A stretch of DNA of 64,000 bases from Mycosarcoma maydis (GCF_000328475.2 NC_026492.1:434001-498000), one strand, 5' to 3'. Shown: positions 20,754 to 31,976, counted from the first letter of the stretch. A program made the numbers and translations. Notes: generated by a model from the letters alone, not told the origin.

Positions 20754-21340
20754 TGTTGCTGCGTTGAGGAGGAGCAGAAGATGCGTCGGGCCAAGGAGTG
20801 GTTGATGAATAGCACAAACAGTCACGAGTCTGTGCTCAACAAGCCATCCCCTTTCGCGTCCAACTCGCCCTTTCGGCGTCGAGAAGCCATTCGTGATTTC
20901 CCTTTCTTCGCGCGTCTTGCTAATTCACTGACTCGGGCGATAAAATGGTGATCGCCAAAGCCAAACTGAGCCGAAGCTACGAGCTGACTGAAGTTAACTT
21001 AGCTGAACTCACGACTAACTTAAGCTGAGCTTGGTGCGACATTCGTGATTTATTTCGGCAGAAATGCACGCTTTGGTCAACGGCCAGAATCTTTCCATTT
21101 CGTCAGCCATTCGTGATTGCGATTTACAATTGCTAGTCTCAAGATCCTCTCCTGCTCTGGTCATCACCGCCCATCATCTCGTGCTTGGTCCGCCGTCTCC
21201 ACTGTTCGTCGCCAAGGTAGCCTGTTCATCCAACAGCCTTGAAGCAGACGCGAGCATCTTTCCGAACCGCATCCACATATCTACGAGCCAAGCAACCAAC
21301 GACCCACTCACTCTTTCGACCCATCTTCTCGCCTCTAACG
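20754..21340. other. Divergent promoter region (ARP9 / prohibitin-2)
   Basis: Holds at least three CATTCGTGATT copies (near 20887, 21040 and 21108) and a CAGTCACGAGTC variant near 20819. Open frames crossing it begin at non-ATG codons or are shadows. No gene was seen. Confidence 0.6.
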
Positions 21341-22333
21341 ATGAACCGCGGATCTGGACCCCAGAACATCTTCCGCACGCTCGAGCGACTGCGACAGCAG
21401 GCTCAGCAAGCATCACAGCAATTCAACAATGCAGGCAAGCCTGGTGGAAGCAGCGGTGGCAGTGGAGGTAGCGGAGGCGGAGGACGTGGAGGCCCGCCCA
21501 ACCTCGCCAACATTCTCGGTGGTTCTGCCGGTATCGTGGCACTCGTCGCGCTCGGTTTCGGTGTCAACATGTCGCTCTTCAACGTGGATGGTGGTCACCG
21601 AGCGATCAAGTACTCGCGCTTGTCAGGTATCAAGGACACCATCTTCAACGAAGGTACTCATTTCATGATCCCCTGGTTTGAAAAGCCCATCGACTACGAC
21701 GTTCGAGCTAAGCCCCGCAGCATCGCTTCGCTTACAGGTACCAAGGATCTTCAGATGGTCTCGCTCACCTGCCGTGTCCTGTCTCGTCCACGCATCGATG
21801 CGCTTCCCACCATCTTCCGCGAGCTCGGCGTGGATTACGACGAGCGTGTCTTGCCGTCGATCGTCAATGAGGTGCTCAAGTCGGTCGTTGCGCAGTTCAA
21901 CGCTTCGCAGCTCATCACCCAGAGAGAGATGGTGTCGAGGTTGGTTCGTGACAACTTGACTGCACGCGCACAGCGCTTCAACCTTGTGCTCGATGACGTT
22001 TCCATCACCCACGTCTCCTTCTCGCCCGAATTCACCCACGCCGTCGAGGCCAAGCAGATTGCACAGCAAGCTGCGCTCCGCGCCGCTTTCTTGGTCGATC
22101 AGGCTATCCAGGAGAAGGCTTCCATCATCGTCAAGGCACAGGGTGAGGCCAAGTCCGCCGAACTCATCGGTGAAGCCGTCAAGAAGAACAAGGGTTTCCT
22201 CAAGCTCCGTAAGCTTGAAGCGGCTCGTGACATTGCTACCATCCTTTCGCAAGCCGGTTCGAACAACAAGGTATTGCTCGACGCCGATACACTGCTGCTC
22301 AACGTTGCCAACGAGGATCCTCTCCACTCTTAG
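21341..22333 (+). CDS. PHB2: Prohibitin-2, mitochondrial inner-membrane chaperone
   Basis: Forms the ring complex with Phb1 in the inner mitochondrial membrane. It has 330 residues from ATG 21341 (MNRGSGPQNIFRTLERL). A Gly/Ser-rich stretch (about residues 30-50) is followed by one hydrophobic anchor (GIVALVALGFGVNMSLFNV). The SPFH domain carries typical prohibitin text: VDGGHRAIKYSRLSGI, GTHFMIPWFEKPIDYDVRA, RVLPSIVNEVLKSVVAQFNA and LDDVSITHVSFSPEFTHAVE. It ends with the coiled-coil QQAALRAAFLVDQA and KLEAARDIATILSQ. The open frame continues upstream only to a TTG at 21239. Strong codon bias leaves a 250-codon antisense frame. Confidence 0.95.
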   Translation: MNRGSGPQNIFRTLERLRQQAQQASQQFNNAGKPGGSSGGSGGSGGGGRGGPPNLANILGGSAGIVALVALGFGVNMSLFNVDGGHRAIKYSRLSGIKDTIFNEGTHFMIPWFEKPIDYDVRAKPRSIASLTGTKDLQMVSLTCRVLSRPRIDALPTIFRELGVDYDERVLPSIVNEVLKSVVAQFNASQLITQREMVSRLVRDNLTARAQRFNLVLDDVSITHVSFSPEFTHAVEAKQIAQQAALRAAFLVDQAIQEKASIIVKAQGEAKSAELIGEAVKKNKGFLKLRKLEAARDIATILSQAGSNNKVLLDADTLLLNVANEDPLHS

Positions 22334-23013
22334 TCTCCAAGCAGAGTCAAACAAGAAAAGCAGTAGCAATCGCAACGTATCCGTTTGCCAACTTGTATTC
22401 TATCCATTCGGCCGCACGCTCTTGCCTTCTCTCCACTCAACCACAGCCAATTTACTTGACTTTTCTGTCTGTGTTTCTGGCGGTAACCACGGCTTTTCTG
22501 ACTGAGCAAAACGGTGAATGAGGGGGAATGGGACTTTTGCTCGCAGCGTTGATGTTCATAGGCTCCACAAAGGGTATTACCATGTCGATCGTAATGGGAC
22601 ACCGACACACTCAAGTTCACATGGGCGCCATCACGTAATGACAATGGCATTCTCACGTCTACATAAGCTATTCACTGGCAGAACGAGGCACAGTCGAAGC
22701 ACAGACAGCCGAGATTATCCGAAAACAGAGGAAGTCAACGGGTGACTAGGTCTCCAACGGCAATTTTGGGATTTTTTTTAAAGAAAAGGGAGAGATGAGA
22801 AGGTCACAAGATTAGCTCCCCTCATCCCAAGTCAAACGTGCTACGACGGTTGAATGGAACTGGGTGTAAGCGTGCGTAATGCTTTGTAGGATGCATGTGA
22901 CCAAGGGATTCATCGAACCCAAAGGAGAAACGGGGCGAAACAAGAGGCAGAATCACACCATCGATGGCGTAGGCGCCAAAGAGGACGGATGAAAGCCACT
23001 CAAAAACACGTGT
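22334..23013. other. Intergenic between convergent genes
   Basis: 3' flanks of PHB2 (+) and the uL1 gene (-). A T-rich then A-rich patch lies near 22770-22790. No heptamer motif cluster or gene was recognised. Confidence 0.5.
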
Positions 23014-23664
23014 TTAGAAGAGACGGTAAACCTTGCCCATGGTCGACTTGACGTGGAGCGACTTGATGTTCTGCCACTGCTTCTTAAGAAGCGAGATGAG
23101 GAAGTTGATGGCAAGCATGACGTTGGCGAGAAGCTGGTCATCCGACATCTGGACGTGGCCAATAGCCACACCGAGGCAGAGAACCTTCTTGAGCTGGAAC
23201 TTGATGGTGCTCTTAACCTCAGTGACCTTCTTCTCCAGGTCCTCGTTGTGCGAGACAGGAGTGGGGAACTTGCCGGCCTTGGAAAGACCGGGGCCCAACA
23301 GACGAGGGATCTGCTTGATCAGAGCCTCAGAAGCAAGGAAAGCGTCGTACTTCTTGGCGAGCTTCTTGACGAGCTTCTTGTTCTTGTTGAGCTTCTTCAA
23401 GTCCTCGACCGTCATGAACTCGAGGTTGATCAGCTTGGCACGGTCGACATCGGCGGCATCAGCAAGAATGCAAAGGCTCATACGAGGACGGGGAACATGC
23501 GGCAGCTTGACGGTACCCGAGAAACGCTTGTCACGCTGGGGGTCGTAGTTCTTGAGGCCGATCTGGAGCTCGACGGTCTCGTTAAAGTTTCGGCGCTTGT
23601 CCTCAGAAGCCTGGATCAGCTCCTTGAGGGTGTTACGCACGCTGGACACCTGGATCTTGCTCAT
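23014..23664 (-). CDS. RPL10A: 60S ribosomal protein uL1 (L10a / Rpl1)
   Basis: Large-subunit protein of the L1 stalk that guides deacylated tRNA out of the E site. It has 216 residues from ATG 23664 ([17 protein letters not shown]), matching the family length. Diagnostic text includes [71 protein letters not shown] and the end [16 protein letters not shown]. The frame is open upstream but there is no ATG there. Codon bias is strong, producing a 270-codon antisense shadow. Confidence 0.97.
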   Translation of the reverse strand: MSKIQVSSVRNTLKELIQASEDKRRNFNETVELQIGLKNYDPQRDKRFSGTVKLPHVPRPRMSLCILADAADVDRAKLINLEFMTVEDLKKLNKNKKLVKKLAKKYDAFLASEALIKQIPRLLGPGLSKAGKFPTPVSHNEDLEKKVTEVKSTIKFQLKKVLCLGVAIGHVQMSDDQLLANVMLAINFLISLLKKQWQNIKSLHVKSTMGKVYRLF

Positions 23665-24121
23665 CTTGACGTTGGTCGTGGGGGTGACTGGTGGAGAGAA
23701 GTAAAGGCAGAAACGAGGCTGGATGGTCTCGACAAAACCCGCGCTTGCCTTCTCGCCTCTTGGCCCACGACAGACTTTCGGGCTGCCTTTCTCTGTCTCC
23801 AACACTGCTTTCTCGCCTTCTGGGGAGTAAGTCTCGTTTTCATTTGTACCTCGAATTTTTGCTGAATGTCGGATCCGAATTCAGTTGCTGCGGCAAGTCA
23901 CGAATTAAGAGGCTGCAAAAAACCCCCATGTTTCGAGGTCTAACACACACAAAATTGAGTGGAAATCGTGAAATCGCGAATATCTGCTGCATCGACGATT
24001 TTCAAGGATGGACGAGATGCTAGCCCGATTCTCGCCCGGTGTCTTGGCCGGAGCGGAATAACCTCGAAATCAGAGCTATCAGACCTTGGCGCAGACAGAG
24101 CTGGAACAGTGCGCAAGGACG
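23665..24121. other. Divergent promoter region (uL1 / Nit2-type amidase)
   Basis: Carries CT-rich sequence on the uL1 side and one degenerate motif (AATCGTGAAATCGCGAAT) near 23967. No gene was seen. Confidence 0.55.
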
Positions 24122-25285
24122 ATGCGTCTTGATTACCAACCATCTTGGTCAAAGCTAGCAATCATGTCTATGGCACCCAACCTCTCGCTGCAAAAGACCA
24201 CGGTTGCGTTGGTGCAGCTGGGATCCACCTCGTTCGACAAGGCGTTCAACCTCAAGCGTGCACGAGATGCGGTTCTTAGTGCTGCATCGACGCGACCAGG
24301 CACCGCCTCGTCATCCATCTCGGCACCTGTAGGTATGGTGGTGCTGCCCGAGTGCTTCAATTCGCCCTACGGAGTCAAGTATTTCGCCGAGTACGCCGAG
24401 TCGTTTGGAGGCGCATACCAAAAGATCAAGAAGCCACTTCCGTCCGCATTGGCGCGTATGGGGAAAGGCAAGGAGGAAATCCGCTGGACCATCGACGCTT
24501 CCACAGATCCCAGTGCTGAGTCCAAGCTGGCTCGCGAAAAGGGAATCGGAAAACCGATAGAGATCGATGATCGCATTCAAAAGCTCTCGCCGAGTCTCAA
24601 GATGCTTTCCGAAACAGCTCGTGAGGCCAATGTGGTGCTTGTCGGCGGCAGCGTTCCTGAACGTGACGATCTAACTGGCAACATTTACAACTCTTCCTGC
24701 GTCTTTAACGAAAAGGGACAGCTTATCAGCATTCACCGCAAGCTGCACCTCTTTGACATTGACATCCCGGGCAAGATGACGTTTCAGGAGAGCGAAACGT
24801 TGGCCGGTGGAGATCGTGTCACTCTTTTCGACTGCAGTTTGGGTCGCTTCGGTCTCGGCATTTGCTACGACTTGCGCTTCCCGGAACCGGCTATGATTGC
24901 AGGTCGTCTCGGTGCTGGATGCATCATCTATCCTGGTGCTTTCAACACGACAACTGGGCCGGTTAGCTGGGAGCTTTTGCTTCGTGCACGGGCTACTGAT
25001 AACCAGGTTTACACACTTGGTTGCAGCCCCGCTCGTCCCAGCCAGCAAGCTCTTGATGGTGAACTCACCGACAAAGACGGCTGGCGCGAGGGCGAAAAGG
25101 CTTATCCCGCATGGGGCCACTCGAGCGTCGTCGGTCCACTCGGAGATGTCAAGGCGAAACTCGCCGAGGCGGAAGCCACTCTCTTCTTCACTCTGGATCC
25201 GGAAGAGGTGCAACAGACAAGGAAGAACATTCCCATCAGCACACAGCGCAGGTTTGATGTGTATCCGGACATCACATGTGGTTAG
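24122..25285 (+). CDS. Nitrilase-superfamily amidase, Nit2/Nit3 (omega-amidase) type
   Basis: Expected to hydrolyse alpha-ketoglutaramate-type or deaminated-glutathione amides. From the first ATG (24122) it has 387 residues; ATGs at 24164 and 24170 are also possible. With the 24122 start the Glu-Lys-Cys triad is Glu77 in LPECFNSPYG, Lys207 in HRKLHLFDIDIPG and Cys248 in GICYDLRFPE. Further family text is FQESETLAGGD, YPGAFNTTTGPVSWELL, RARATDNQVY and WGHSSVVGPLG. The FDIDIPGK wording is closer to animal NIT2 than to yeast Nit3. Compared with the about 276-290-residue family, it has an N-terminal extension and an insertion of about 60 residues between the Glu motif and LVGGSVPE. It ends tail-to-tail with the MFS gene at 25485. 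Confidence 0.9.
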   Translation: MRLDYQPSWSKLAIMSMAPNLSLQKTTVALVQLGSTSFDKAFNLKRARDAVLSAASTRPGTASSSISAPVGMVVLPECFNSPYGVKYFAEYAESFGGAYQKIKKPLPSALARMGKGKEEIRWTIDASTDPSAESKLAREKGIGKPIEIDDRIQKLSPSLKMLSETAREANVVLVGGSVPERDDLTGNIYNSSCVFNEKGQLISIHRKLHLFDIDIPGKMTFQESETLAGGDRVTLFDCSLGRFGLGICYDLRFPEPAMIAGRLGAGCIIYPGAFNTTTGPVSWELLLRARATDNQVYTLGCSPARPSQQALDGELTDKDGWREGEKAYPAWGHSSVVGPLGDVKAKLAEAEATLFFTLDPEEVQQTRKNIPISTQRRFDVYPDITCG

Positions 25286-25484
25286 TGTGTAGACACATGC
25301 TATTGGAACATCACGACTTTGTGCAGAAGCTGTTAGGCAGCAGCGTTCGTGTATTGCCAGCGCGACCCACCGTGAAAATTGATAGACTACAAGACGACTT
25401 TTCTTGACAACGGACGAGACGAGAGCGAGCAAAATGTGGGGACATGGTATGTAAAGGAACAATTCTTGCGACATACTATCACGT

Positions 25485-26897
25485 CTAGTGCTGGTAAGGC
25501 ACCGAAGGGTAGGTGGGGCTAGACTGACCGATCTTGACATCCTTGTCGGAGTCAGTCTGCTCGACGTGTTCAATGTCAGAGTGCTGAGTAGCGGTGAGGC
25601 CCATGGTGGTCTCCTTGTCGAGCTTCCTCCAGCTCCAGTATCCCTGCTGCTTGCAACCGCGCATGTGCATGTAGAGACCGTAGGCGGATACGACGGCGAA
25701 ACCAGAGATGGGCACGAAGAACGATCGACGCGTGGTGGTGTGGTCAGCAACCGTAGCCTGAACGGAGGGCATCCAGGCACCACCAGAGACACCGGCAGCT
25801 ACGAGCGCTGAACCCAGCTTCTGGTTAGTACCCAGATTGCCAGTGGCCAGCGTGAAGATGATGGGGTAGCAGACGGATTCGAAGAAGAAGATGAGCATCA
25901 AGCACGCGATACCACCAGCGCCGGGAACCACGGCAGTGAGGATGGAAAACAGGATGCAGCCTAGACCGCAGAGGAAAAGGATGAGGGCCGAGTCGACACG
26001 CGTGAGGATGGGAACACCGATGAATCGTCCAATCGTGAACACGGCCAGTGTCACCGAGAAGAGATCGGCAGCGCGGGTAACCGAGATGTTGAGACCAGGT
26101 TGCTCGACGTAAAAGTTGATGGTGAGCGAAGCAACGGCGACCTGCGATCCAACATACATGAACTCAGCAAATGCACCCCAAAGAAGGTGCTTCTGAGTCC
26201 AAATGGAGACGGGTTTTTCTTCGATCGACGAGTCGACCTGCTGCTTGACCTCGGGAAGCTTAGCGATCCAGAAAAGCAAGTTGATCATGCATCCAAATGC
26301 AGAGATGCCGAGGTAGACCCACTGCAAGTGGTTGAGGGTGTGCGAGTGACCTGTCTTGAGGAAGGTACGACCGGCGATGATGGGGCCGAGGACCGACGCG
26401 ACACCGTTCCACGACTGTGCGAACACCAGACGGAACGCAGCCAAATCGGGAGATCCAAGAACGGTGATGTACGAGTTGGCAGCCATCTCGAGCCAAGCCA
26501 GACCGGATGCTGTGACGAAGGTGCAAACCAAGAAACCAGGGTACGAGTAGTAGACAGCGCACGGCCAAAAGAGGATGGCACCAATGGAAAAGAGAGAGAG
26601 ACCTCCATGGATGGCGAATCTGTACCCCCAGCGACGGGCTAACGGTCCACTGATGGGACCGTTGACGAGATATGCGCCAAAGTAACATGCCTGCAGACCG
26701 GTAGACTGGGCCTTGTCCAAGTGAAGAGAGTCCTGGAAAGTCTTGTTGAGCGAATCGAGAAGACCGTAGGAGAGGCCCCAAACGAAGAAGAGGGATGAGA
26801 CGAGGGCAAAGCTGAAGTAGAGCTGTCCCTTGCTCAAAGTGTCGGCGGTGGCAGCACGTTCGGTGGCGCCACCCTGTGGCCTTCCAAATCGACCCAT
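25485..26897 (-). CDS. MFS permease, FucP/GluP (fucose-glucose/galactose) type
   Basis: A predicted 12-TM proton-coupled sugar permease. It has 470 residues from ATG 26897 (MGRFGRPQGG); the open frame reaches only a TTG upstream. FucP-like signatures are FFVWGLSYGLLDSLNKTFQ in TM1, LQACYFGAYLVNGP in TM2, RRWGYRFAIHGGL after it, and AWLEMAANSYITVLG in TM5, where bacterial FucP/GluP have E-x-A-x-N. A charged loop (about residues 210-235) separates the halves. Substrate cannot be read from sequence. Confidence 0.85.
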   Translation of the reverse strand: MGRFGRPQGGATERAATADTLSKGQLYFSFALVSSLFFVWGLSYGLLDSLNKTFQDSLHLDKAQSTGLQACYFGAYLVNGPISGPLARRWGYRFAIHGGLSLFSIGAILFWPCAVYYSYPGFLVCTFVTASGLAWLEMAANSYITVLGSPDLAAFRLVFAQSWNGVASVLGPIIAGRTFLKTGHSHTLNHLQWVYLGISAFGCMINLLFWIAKLPEVKQQVDSSIEEKPVSIWTQKHLLWGAFAEFMYVGSQVAVASLTINFYVEQPGLNISVTRAADLFSVTLAVFTIGRFIGVPILTRVDSALILFLCGLGCILFSILTAVVPGAGGIACLMLIFFFESVCYPIIFTLATGNLGTNQKLGSALVAAGVSGGAWMPSVQATVADHTTTRRSFFVPISGFAVVSAYGLYMHMRGCKQQGYWSWRKLDKETTMGLTATQHSDIEHVEQTDSDKDVKIGQSSPTYPSVPYQH

Positions 26898-28956
26898 GGC
26901 GCAAAGAAAACACAAAGTTCTGCAGTTAAGAGGAGGAAAGGACGAAATTGCCTGATGAAGGGGAGGACAAGGAAGAGGATGAGGAGGGACAACGAATCGC
27001 CAATACGCAACAACAGCACAACCAGGTCAGTCTTTATACGTCTTCGAGCGCAGCACATCTAGCTGCACCGGTATTCTCTGCACTCAAGCAAGCTTGAACC
27101 TGAGCGAAATCTATGTTGAGAGTGACATGGACAACTTGCAGCGGAAGACGAGCATCGAGCTGCCAGGTACACGAACTGGTAGGCGACCTCCGCACTTTTT
27201 CTTTCCATGCGGCTCTTCCCCACAAAAGAAGCGTCATCCGAGATGGTTCGACCGAAGGATCAATAGGTTGGGGCCTGCTATGAATCTACTTCAGTCATGC
27301 ACGATGCAAGACAAACTCATACTACCATAATGTGTTCGACCCAACACTAGGGGCTTTCGCACCTGCGCATCTTGCTCACGCGTCAAACTGTGCCCCCGCA
27401 ATACGCAAGCGCTGGTACTTGGACAGTGTCTTTGCTACCCATTCACGATTGTGATTTTCTGCAGAAGGGATTTCGCGTGGACAGAACGCGGGGGAAGACA
27501 AAGGCGATTTTGCCGACGAAACGTACAATAGAAGACATGATGGGCACAGGAACAGTCACGGTAGAGGTGGTGCTTGGTTGTTCGACTTGACCGCGGGCCA
27601 ACAGGTTCAATCAAGTTGACCGACGAGTCGCACAGTCGTGGGTTGGACCCTTGCACGTTATGGTGGTGCGCGAATGGTCAGCCTGATCAGCTCCCCCGCA
27701 CTGAATTCTTCGTTCTCCGTGTTGGCATTCACGATTCAAGATTCACGACTGTCTCTAGTTCTCATATGCCGCTAGACTGGCACGGCGAAAGTTCGCACCG
27801 AGCACCGAACCACAGACGCGAAACTCTGATTCTGGGCCCCGCTGCTGGTTCATCATGCAACATGTTGCTCCTGGCGGTCGAACGTACAACTTTGCATCCA
27901 ATGCTTGCCGAGTGTTTCGGAAAAAACACCACAACGAATACACGCAGTCTTGAGTGGCAAACGATTCGTCAGTAGAGAGCCAGAGATGACTTGAGGGTGC
28001 ATACAGAAGCTACGCTTCCCTTGGACGCACTTCACAGTCCCGCCATCTTGTTCGTCGAAAAGCTAATGCGAATTCATCCCTTCAAGCCCAACAAGTCAGC
28101 GTCTGAGCTCGCCGACCGAGCTCATGCCGTGCCTAGGTGCATTGCATGTGTCGCTCCCCAGATTAGCGTCTCTGCTTGTTCACGCTTCGCGCTTTCACTT
28201 GACAGAGACCCCGCGCCGACCATTCTGACCTTTTCCCATCCTGTTTCACCAGTGGTATGAATGCCGCCTTTCACCGAAGATCCCTTCTCAGCCTCGGATT
28301 TCGTCTCAGATCGATGTATGGCGCCGAGATACAATCAAACAAGCACACTTGCTGCACAAATAGAGGAAGGCGCGCGCCGCAAGCAAAGCAAGTCGCGATT
28401 GGGCTGCGATGGGTTTGTGCCAGAATGGCTTCCAACGTGATTAGGCAAGCTCGAGCTGGTCGTGTTCACGATTGCGGCTTAGCTCCGCCGTGTGACCAGA
28501 TTGGTTCAACGAAAGGCTCAGAGCGCCTGTCACAAACGCACCACACTGTGATCGACACGGTGGACTGTGCAAGAGAGCCTCTGGACCCACAGCTAGCCAA
28601 GGTGCTGACGCCTGCGGCCATTTGCACGCGGACCATTACATACACAATCCAGCTGTCTGCCTCCTCTGCTTTGCGCCTCGCATCCGCTTACCCCGCAAAG
28701 CAGGAAGGCGCTTCCGCTACTGTCAGCATCTGATTCGATGCCAAGCCGTCTCTGTAATGTACTTGCTTCCACGCTGAACGGGGTATTCAGCTCTACTGCA
28801 CCGTGAGTCGCAGTTATGTGCTTCCTGGTTGTGCGCTCAAGCACGCCCCATTCCAGCTGATTCTAGCTGTCGATTCATCGTGCGTCCAATTCGTCCAAAT
28901 TGTAACGAACGCAGTTGACTGTAGGTGAGTATAGTACATGAGTGCAGTGCATCTAT
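26898..28956. other. Long intergenic region between two MFS genes
   Basis: A 2.06-kb stretch holding the promoter of the FucP-like gene and the 3' side of the DHA2 gene. Motif copies occur near 27434, 27727 and 28468. The longest ATG frame (28257-28733, 158 codons on +) has no recognisable domain, contains no conserved pattern and looks like chance. No RNA gene was recognised. Confidence 0.5.
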
Positions 28957-31014
28957 CTATCGTCTAATGTTAGCTGCTGAGCCCGAGGCGGCTGCCTGCT
29001 TGCTGTCTCGGGGTGCTACAACGCTCTCGAGCTCGTGCTCGTCTGGTTGCGACACACCAGCGCTAGGAGAGCTAGGTCGAGTGCTATCTTCTACCTTACC
29101 CTCCATACCACCGACAATTCCAATGGATCGAAGCTTTGCCAGAGCCACAACGATGGAGAGCACCGAGCAGGCAAAGCACAACCACGAAGCGGCTCTGTAT
29201 CCTTGCAACAGCGCCTCGATTGGTTTTGATTCAGCTGCACCGCTCGCTGCGCCAGCACCGGCTCGTGGCACAAAATGCGCGCCAGCAAAGAGCATAGAAC
29301 GGTGCAGCACGAGATCGGATGGACGGATGAACCGTGCAGAGATGTGCGAGGCCGACTTGGCAACGGCTGCTTTGGTGACAGAAGTCGAGATGGAAGACGA
29401 AATTGCGAGTCCCAAAGACGTGGCTAATCGAATGGTGGTGTTAAAGAGTGAGCCTGCCAGTGCTTGATGCTGGCGACCGACCGACTTGGAAGCGTACAGA
29501 GAGCCGGCCGGGAAAAACACATCCGGACCAACTTGAAGAATCATGATCCACAGCATGGCCTTGTAGTAAGGCGTGTCCGGTTCAACACTCGTCGACATGA
29601 TGACACAAGCAGCTGCACCTGCAGCCGCTCCACCAACAATCAGCCACACTGCTGAAATCCTGCCTACCACATACCCGGCGAAAACATTGAGCGACAAACC
29701 CGTTGCCACCATTGGCAGGAAGAAAAGGGAAGTTCGCGTTGGCGAAATCTGCTGCACTTCTTGCAGAACCAGTGTGCTCAGGTACGACATGACGTTGAAG
29801 CTGAGCCAAGCAAGGAAGATGACCAGCAACACCGCGCCGAATCGCGGTGCGCGCCAGATGGCGGGTGGTAACAAGGGGGTCGTGGGTGGTGCGGTGAAGA
29901 ATGTTGCGTTGCGACGAGGATGGCTTGTGCTAGCGCTGGATGCTCCCATTTCGTACGTCTGCTGCCTGCGTTCTAAGTAACGCTCCCAAGAGAGGAACGC
30001 AGCTAGCAGCACAATAGACGTTGGAAGTAGAGCCAGCACGTACGACGTCTTCCATCCGTGTGGAGCTGTCTCGGCATCGGCCAGAGCAAAGGTGAGCATG
30101 ACGAGTCCTGATGTTGACATAAAAGCACCGAACCAGTCAAATGTTTTGAGCCGAAGCGTACGACTGGTACTAGTGGGGCCTGCAGGACCAAGAGGGGCTG
30201 TCGAAGCTGCTGTGAGGTCGGTGCGGCTTGCGGCTTTGTTGGAATCACGAATGGGAGCCATGGCCGTCGGGGATCGCGCCTCGACCGAGATTGGCGCTAC
30301 ATGAGCTGTCAAGTCATCGACGGATGTAGCTCTGGAATTGTTGGCTGTACGAATGAGCTCCTCTCCCTCGTTTGGCAATGATAGGAAGGCGCATGTACCG
30401 AAACCAAGTGCACATGCACCTAGGATCCAAAAGATGATACGCCAGTGATTAGCGAGAAGGCCTCCGAGAATGAGACCAAAGATGAAGCCAATCGGTTGTG
30501 CTGCGCCGATGGCAGCAAAGCTTCGATTCTTGATGGGTCCTTCAGGGATCGAGCTGCCCAAAATACCGACGCCGGAAGGGATGAGCATTGCTGCAGCCAA
30601 GCCCAGACCGGCACAGCAGCCAATGAGTCCACCTCCTGTATTCTGGAACGAAGTGGCGATCGACATGGCGGCAAAGATAGTGATGCCGAGTAGGAAGACA
30701 GGTCTCCTTCCGAACGCATCGGCCATTCCACCAGCGATGAGCAGGAGTGCACCACTGACGAGCGAGAACATCGACAATGGCCATGACAGCAGCTCCTGCG
30801 ATAGATTGACCGTGTCCGCCATGGAAGGTAGCGCGATTGTCAGAGCACCTCCCAAGAAACTCGTCAGGATGGTGACACCGCAGATTGAGACGAGCGATAG
30901 GACGATGCGCGTCGTTGCAGACAGTTTTGGTGCGGCCAACATGTTGGACAGCTTCCTCGAGGAGAGCACGCCGCGCCTCAGCTCGTTCAAGCTGCCAGCT
31001 CGCTGAATGCTCAT
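28957..31014 (-). CDS. MFS exporter, DHA2 (14-TM drug:H+ antiporter) family
   Basis: Predicted multidrug or metabolite exporter in the plasma membrane. It has 685 residues from ATG 31014. After a 35-residue cytosolic N-terminus, TM1 reads ILTSFLGGALTIALPSMA, where DHA2 proteins have LD-x-T-I-V-N-x-A-L-P. LLLIAGGMADAFGRRPVF gives the conserved loop between TM2 and TM3, and AAMLIPSGVGILGSSIPEG and the motif C-like GAAQPIGFIFGLILGGLL follow. A charged, low-complexity loop (about residues 215-295) separates the blocks, followed by eight further hydrophobic segments. The family Asp in TM1 is absent. Its long shared upstream region with the amino-acid permease is rich in motif copies. Confidence 0.85.
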   Translation of the reverse strand: MSIQRAGSLNELRRGVLSSRKLSNMLAAPKLSATTRIVLSLVSICGVTILTSFLGGALTIALPSMADTVNLSQELLSWPLSMFSLVSGALLLIAGGMADAFGRRPVFLLGITIFAAMSIATSFQNTGGGLIGCCAGLGLAAAMLIPSGVGILGSSIPEGPIKNRSFAAIGAAQPIGFIFGLILGGLLANHWRIIFWILGACALGFGTCAFLSLPNEGEELIRTANNSRATSVDDLTAHVAPISVEARSPTAMAPIRDSNKAASRTDLTAASTAPLGPAGPTSTSRTLRLKTFDWFGAFMSTSGLVMLTFALADAETAPHGWKTSYVLALLPTSIVLLAAFLSWERYLERRQQTYEMGASSASTSHPRRNATFFTAPPTTPLLPPAIWRAPRFGAVLLVIFLAWLSFNVMSYLSTLVLQEVQQISPTRTSLFFLPMVATGLSLNVFAGYVVGRISAVWLIVGGAAAGAAACVIMSTSVEPDTPYYKAMLWIMILQVGPDVFFPAGSLYASKSVGRQHQALAGSLFNTTIRLATSLGLAISSSISTSVTKAAVAKSASHISARFIRPSDLVLHRSMLFAGAHFVPRAGAGAASGAAESKPIEALLQGYRAASWLCFACSVLSIVVALAKLRSIGIVGGMEGKVEDSTRPSSPSAGVSQPDEHELESVVAPRDSKQAAASGSAANIRR

Positions 31015-31610
31015 CGTGGTTGCTCTTCGAGAAAGGTGTTTGAGCTCGTGGAAAAGATTTTACTTGCTGTGTTGGAATGGTCGTGGACGAGAACGAGTGC
31101 TGCGATGAATGTCGCCATGAAGACTCTACCACTTATATCAAAATTTCTTCTTGCTCGTCATCGGAGAACAGACACCTTCCATCGGACTTGTAGGAGAATT
31201 GGCATTGCTTTTATGCCCCTCATTTAGCCGTAGGAAACCGAGGCTGCAGTCAACACTCGTGACTGAACCCTGAAGAATCGTGAATTAACTCAGTTACGGA
31301 TGAATCTGAATTTAGTTAGTCACGAGTGCAGAGGAGCCGGGAAAAAAAGGTTTCCTCTGTTTCGGCCGATAGAGGCCTAGTCGGCCTGGCATTCCCTTCC
31401 GACATTCACGATTTGTAATACAAAAAGACACAGCCACGTGAGCGGTAGATGAGCGAGCGAAGCATTCACCTCGTGCCTGTGAGTGATACAGTCACTGGGT
31501 GTGAGTGCTCTGCCGCCGCCAAAACTTGAATCGGACAAAGCGCTAAATTGACTTGTTCACGAGATTTGAAAAGATTCACGATTGGTTCAGGATTACCCAG
31601 AAACGAAAAT

Positions 31611-31638
31611 CACGAATCACGAATCACGAATCACGAAT
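31611..31638. repeat. Tandem heptamer array (CACGAAT)4
   Basis: Four exact head-to-tail copies of CACGAAT. One of several tandem expansions of the intergenic motif. Confidence 0.9.
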
Positions 31639-31976
31639 TGCGGGACATGATTCGAGCCGTTGGTAACTGTAAGACGCTTCGACCAAACATATGACGGAGG
31701 TCCAACGCAAAACAGAGCCACAGTCGTGAGTTCACAGCTAGAAGGTCAACCACCATCCGAGATCAAGGTTGCTTGTCAGCTAAGTAGGGTCACTTCTTAG
31801 ACGAGACCTAGCAGCTCAAACGTGCATGAGTAAGGCGCCGACTGCCTTCTCCAACTGCTACAAGAACAATCACGAATCACGAGTCACGAGTGGTGTTGGA
31901 CTCCAGCGAGGCTTAAAGACAGCCTCGTGTGGACTGGATTCACGAGTTCTGTGAATCTCCTGACGAGCGGCATCAA

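Noticed and set aside
23053..23865. 270-codon plus-strand frame over the uL1 gene
   Set aside because: Antisense shadow, rich in Leu/Val from reversed Lys/Glu codons.
28257..28733. 158-codon plus-strand frame between the two MFS genes
   Set aside because: It has an ATG but no domain, low-complexity or signal features, and contains a copy of the intergenic motif (near 28468), which argues against coding.
31611..31638. Possible CRISPR-like array in the heptamer repeats
   Set aside because: Units are 7 bp without spacers, in a eukaryotic genome; they are simple tandem motif expansions.
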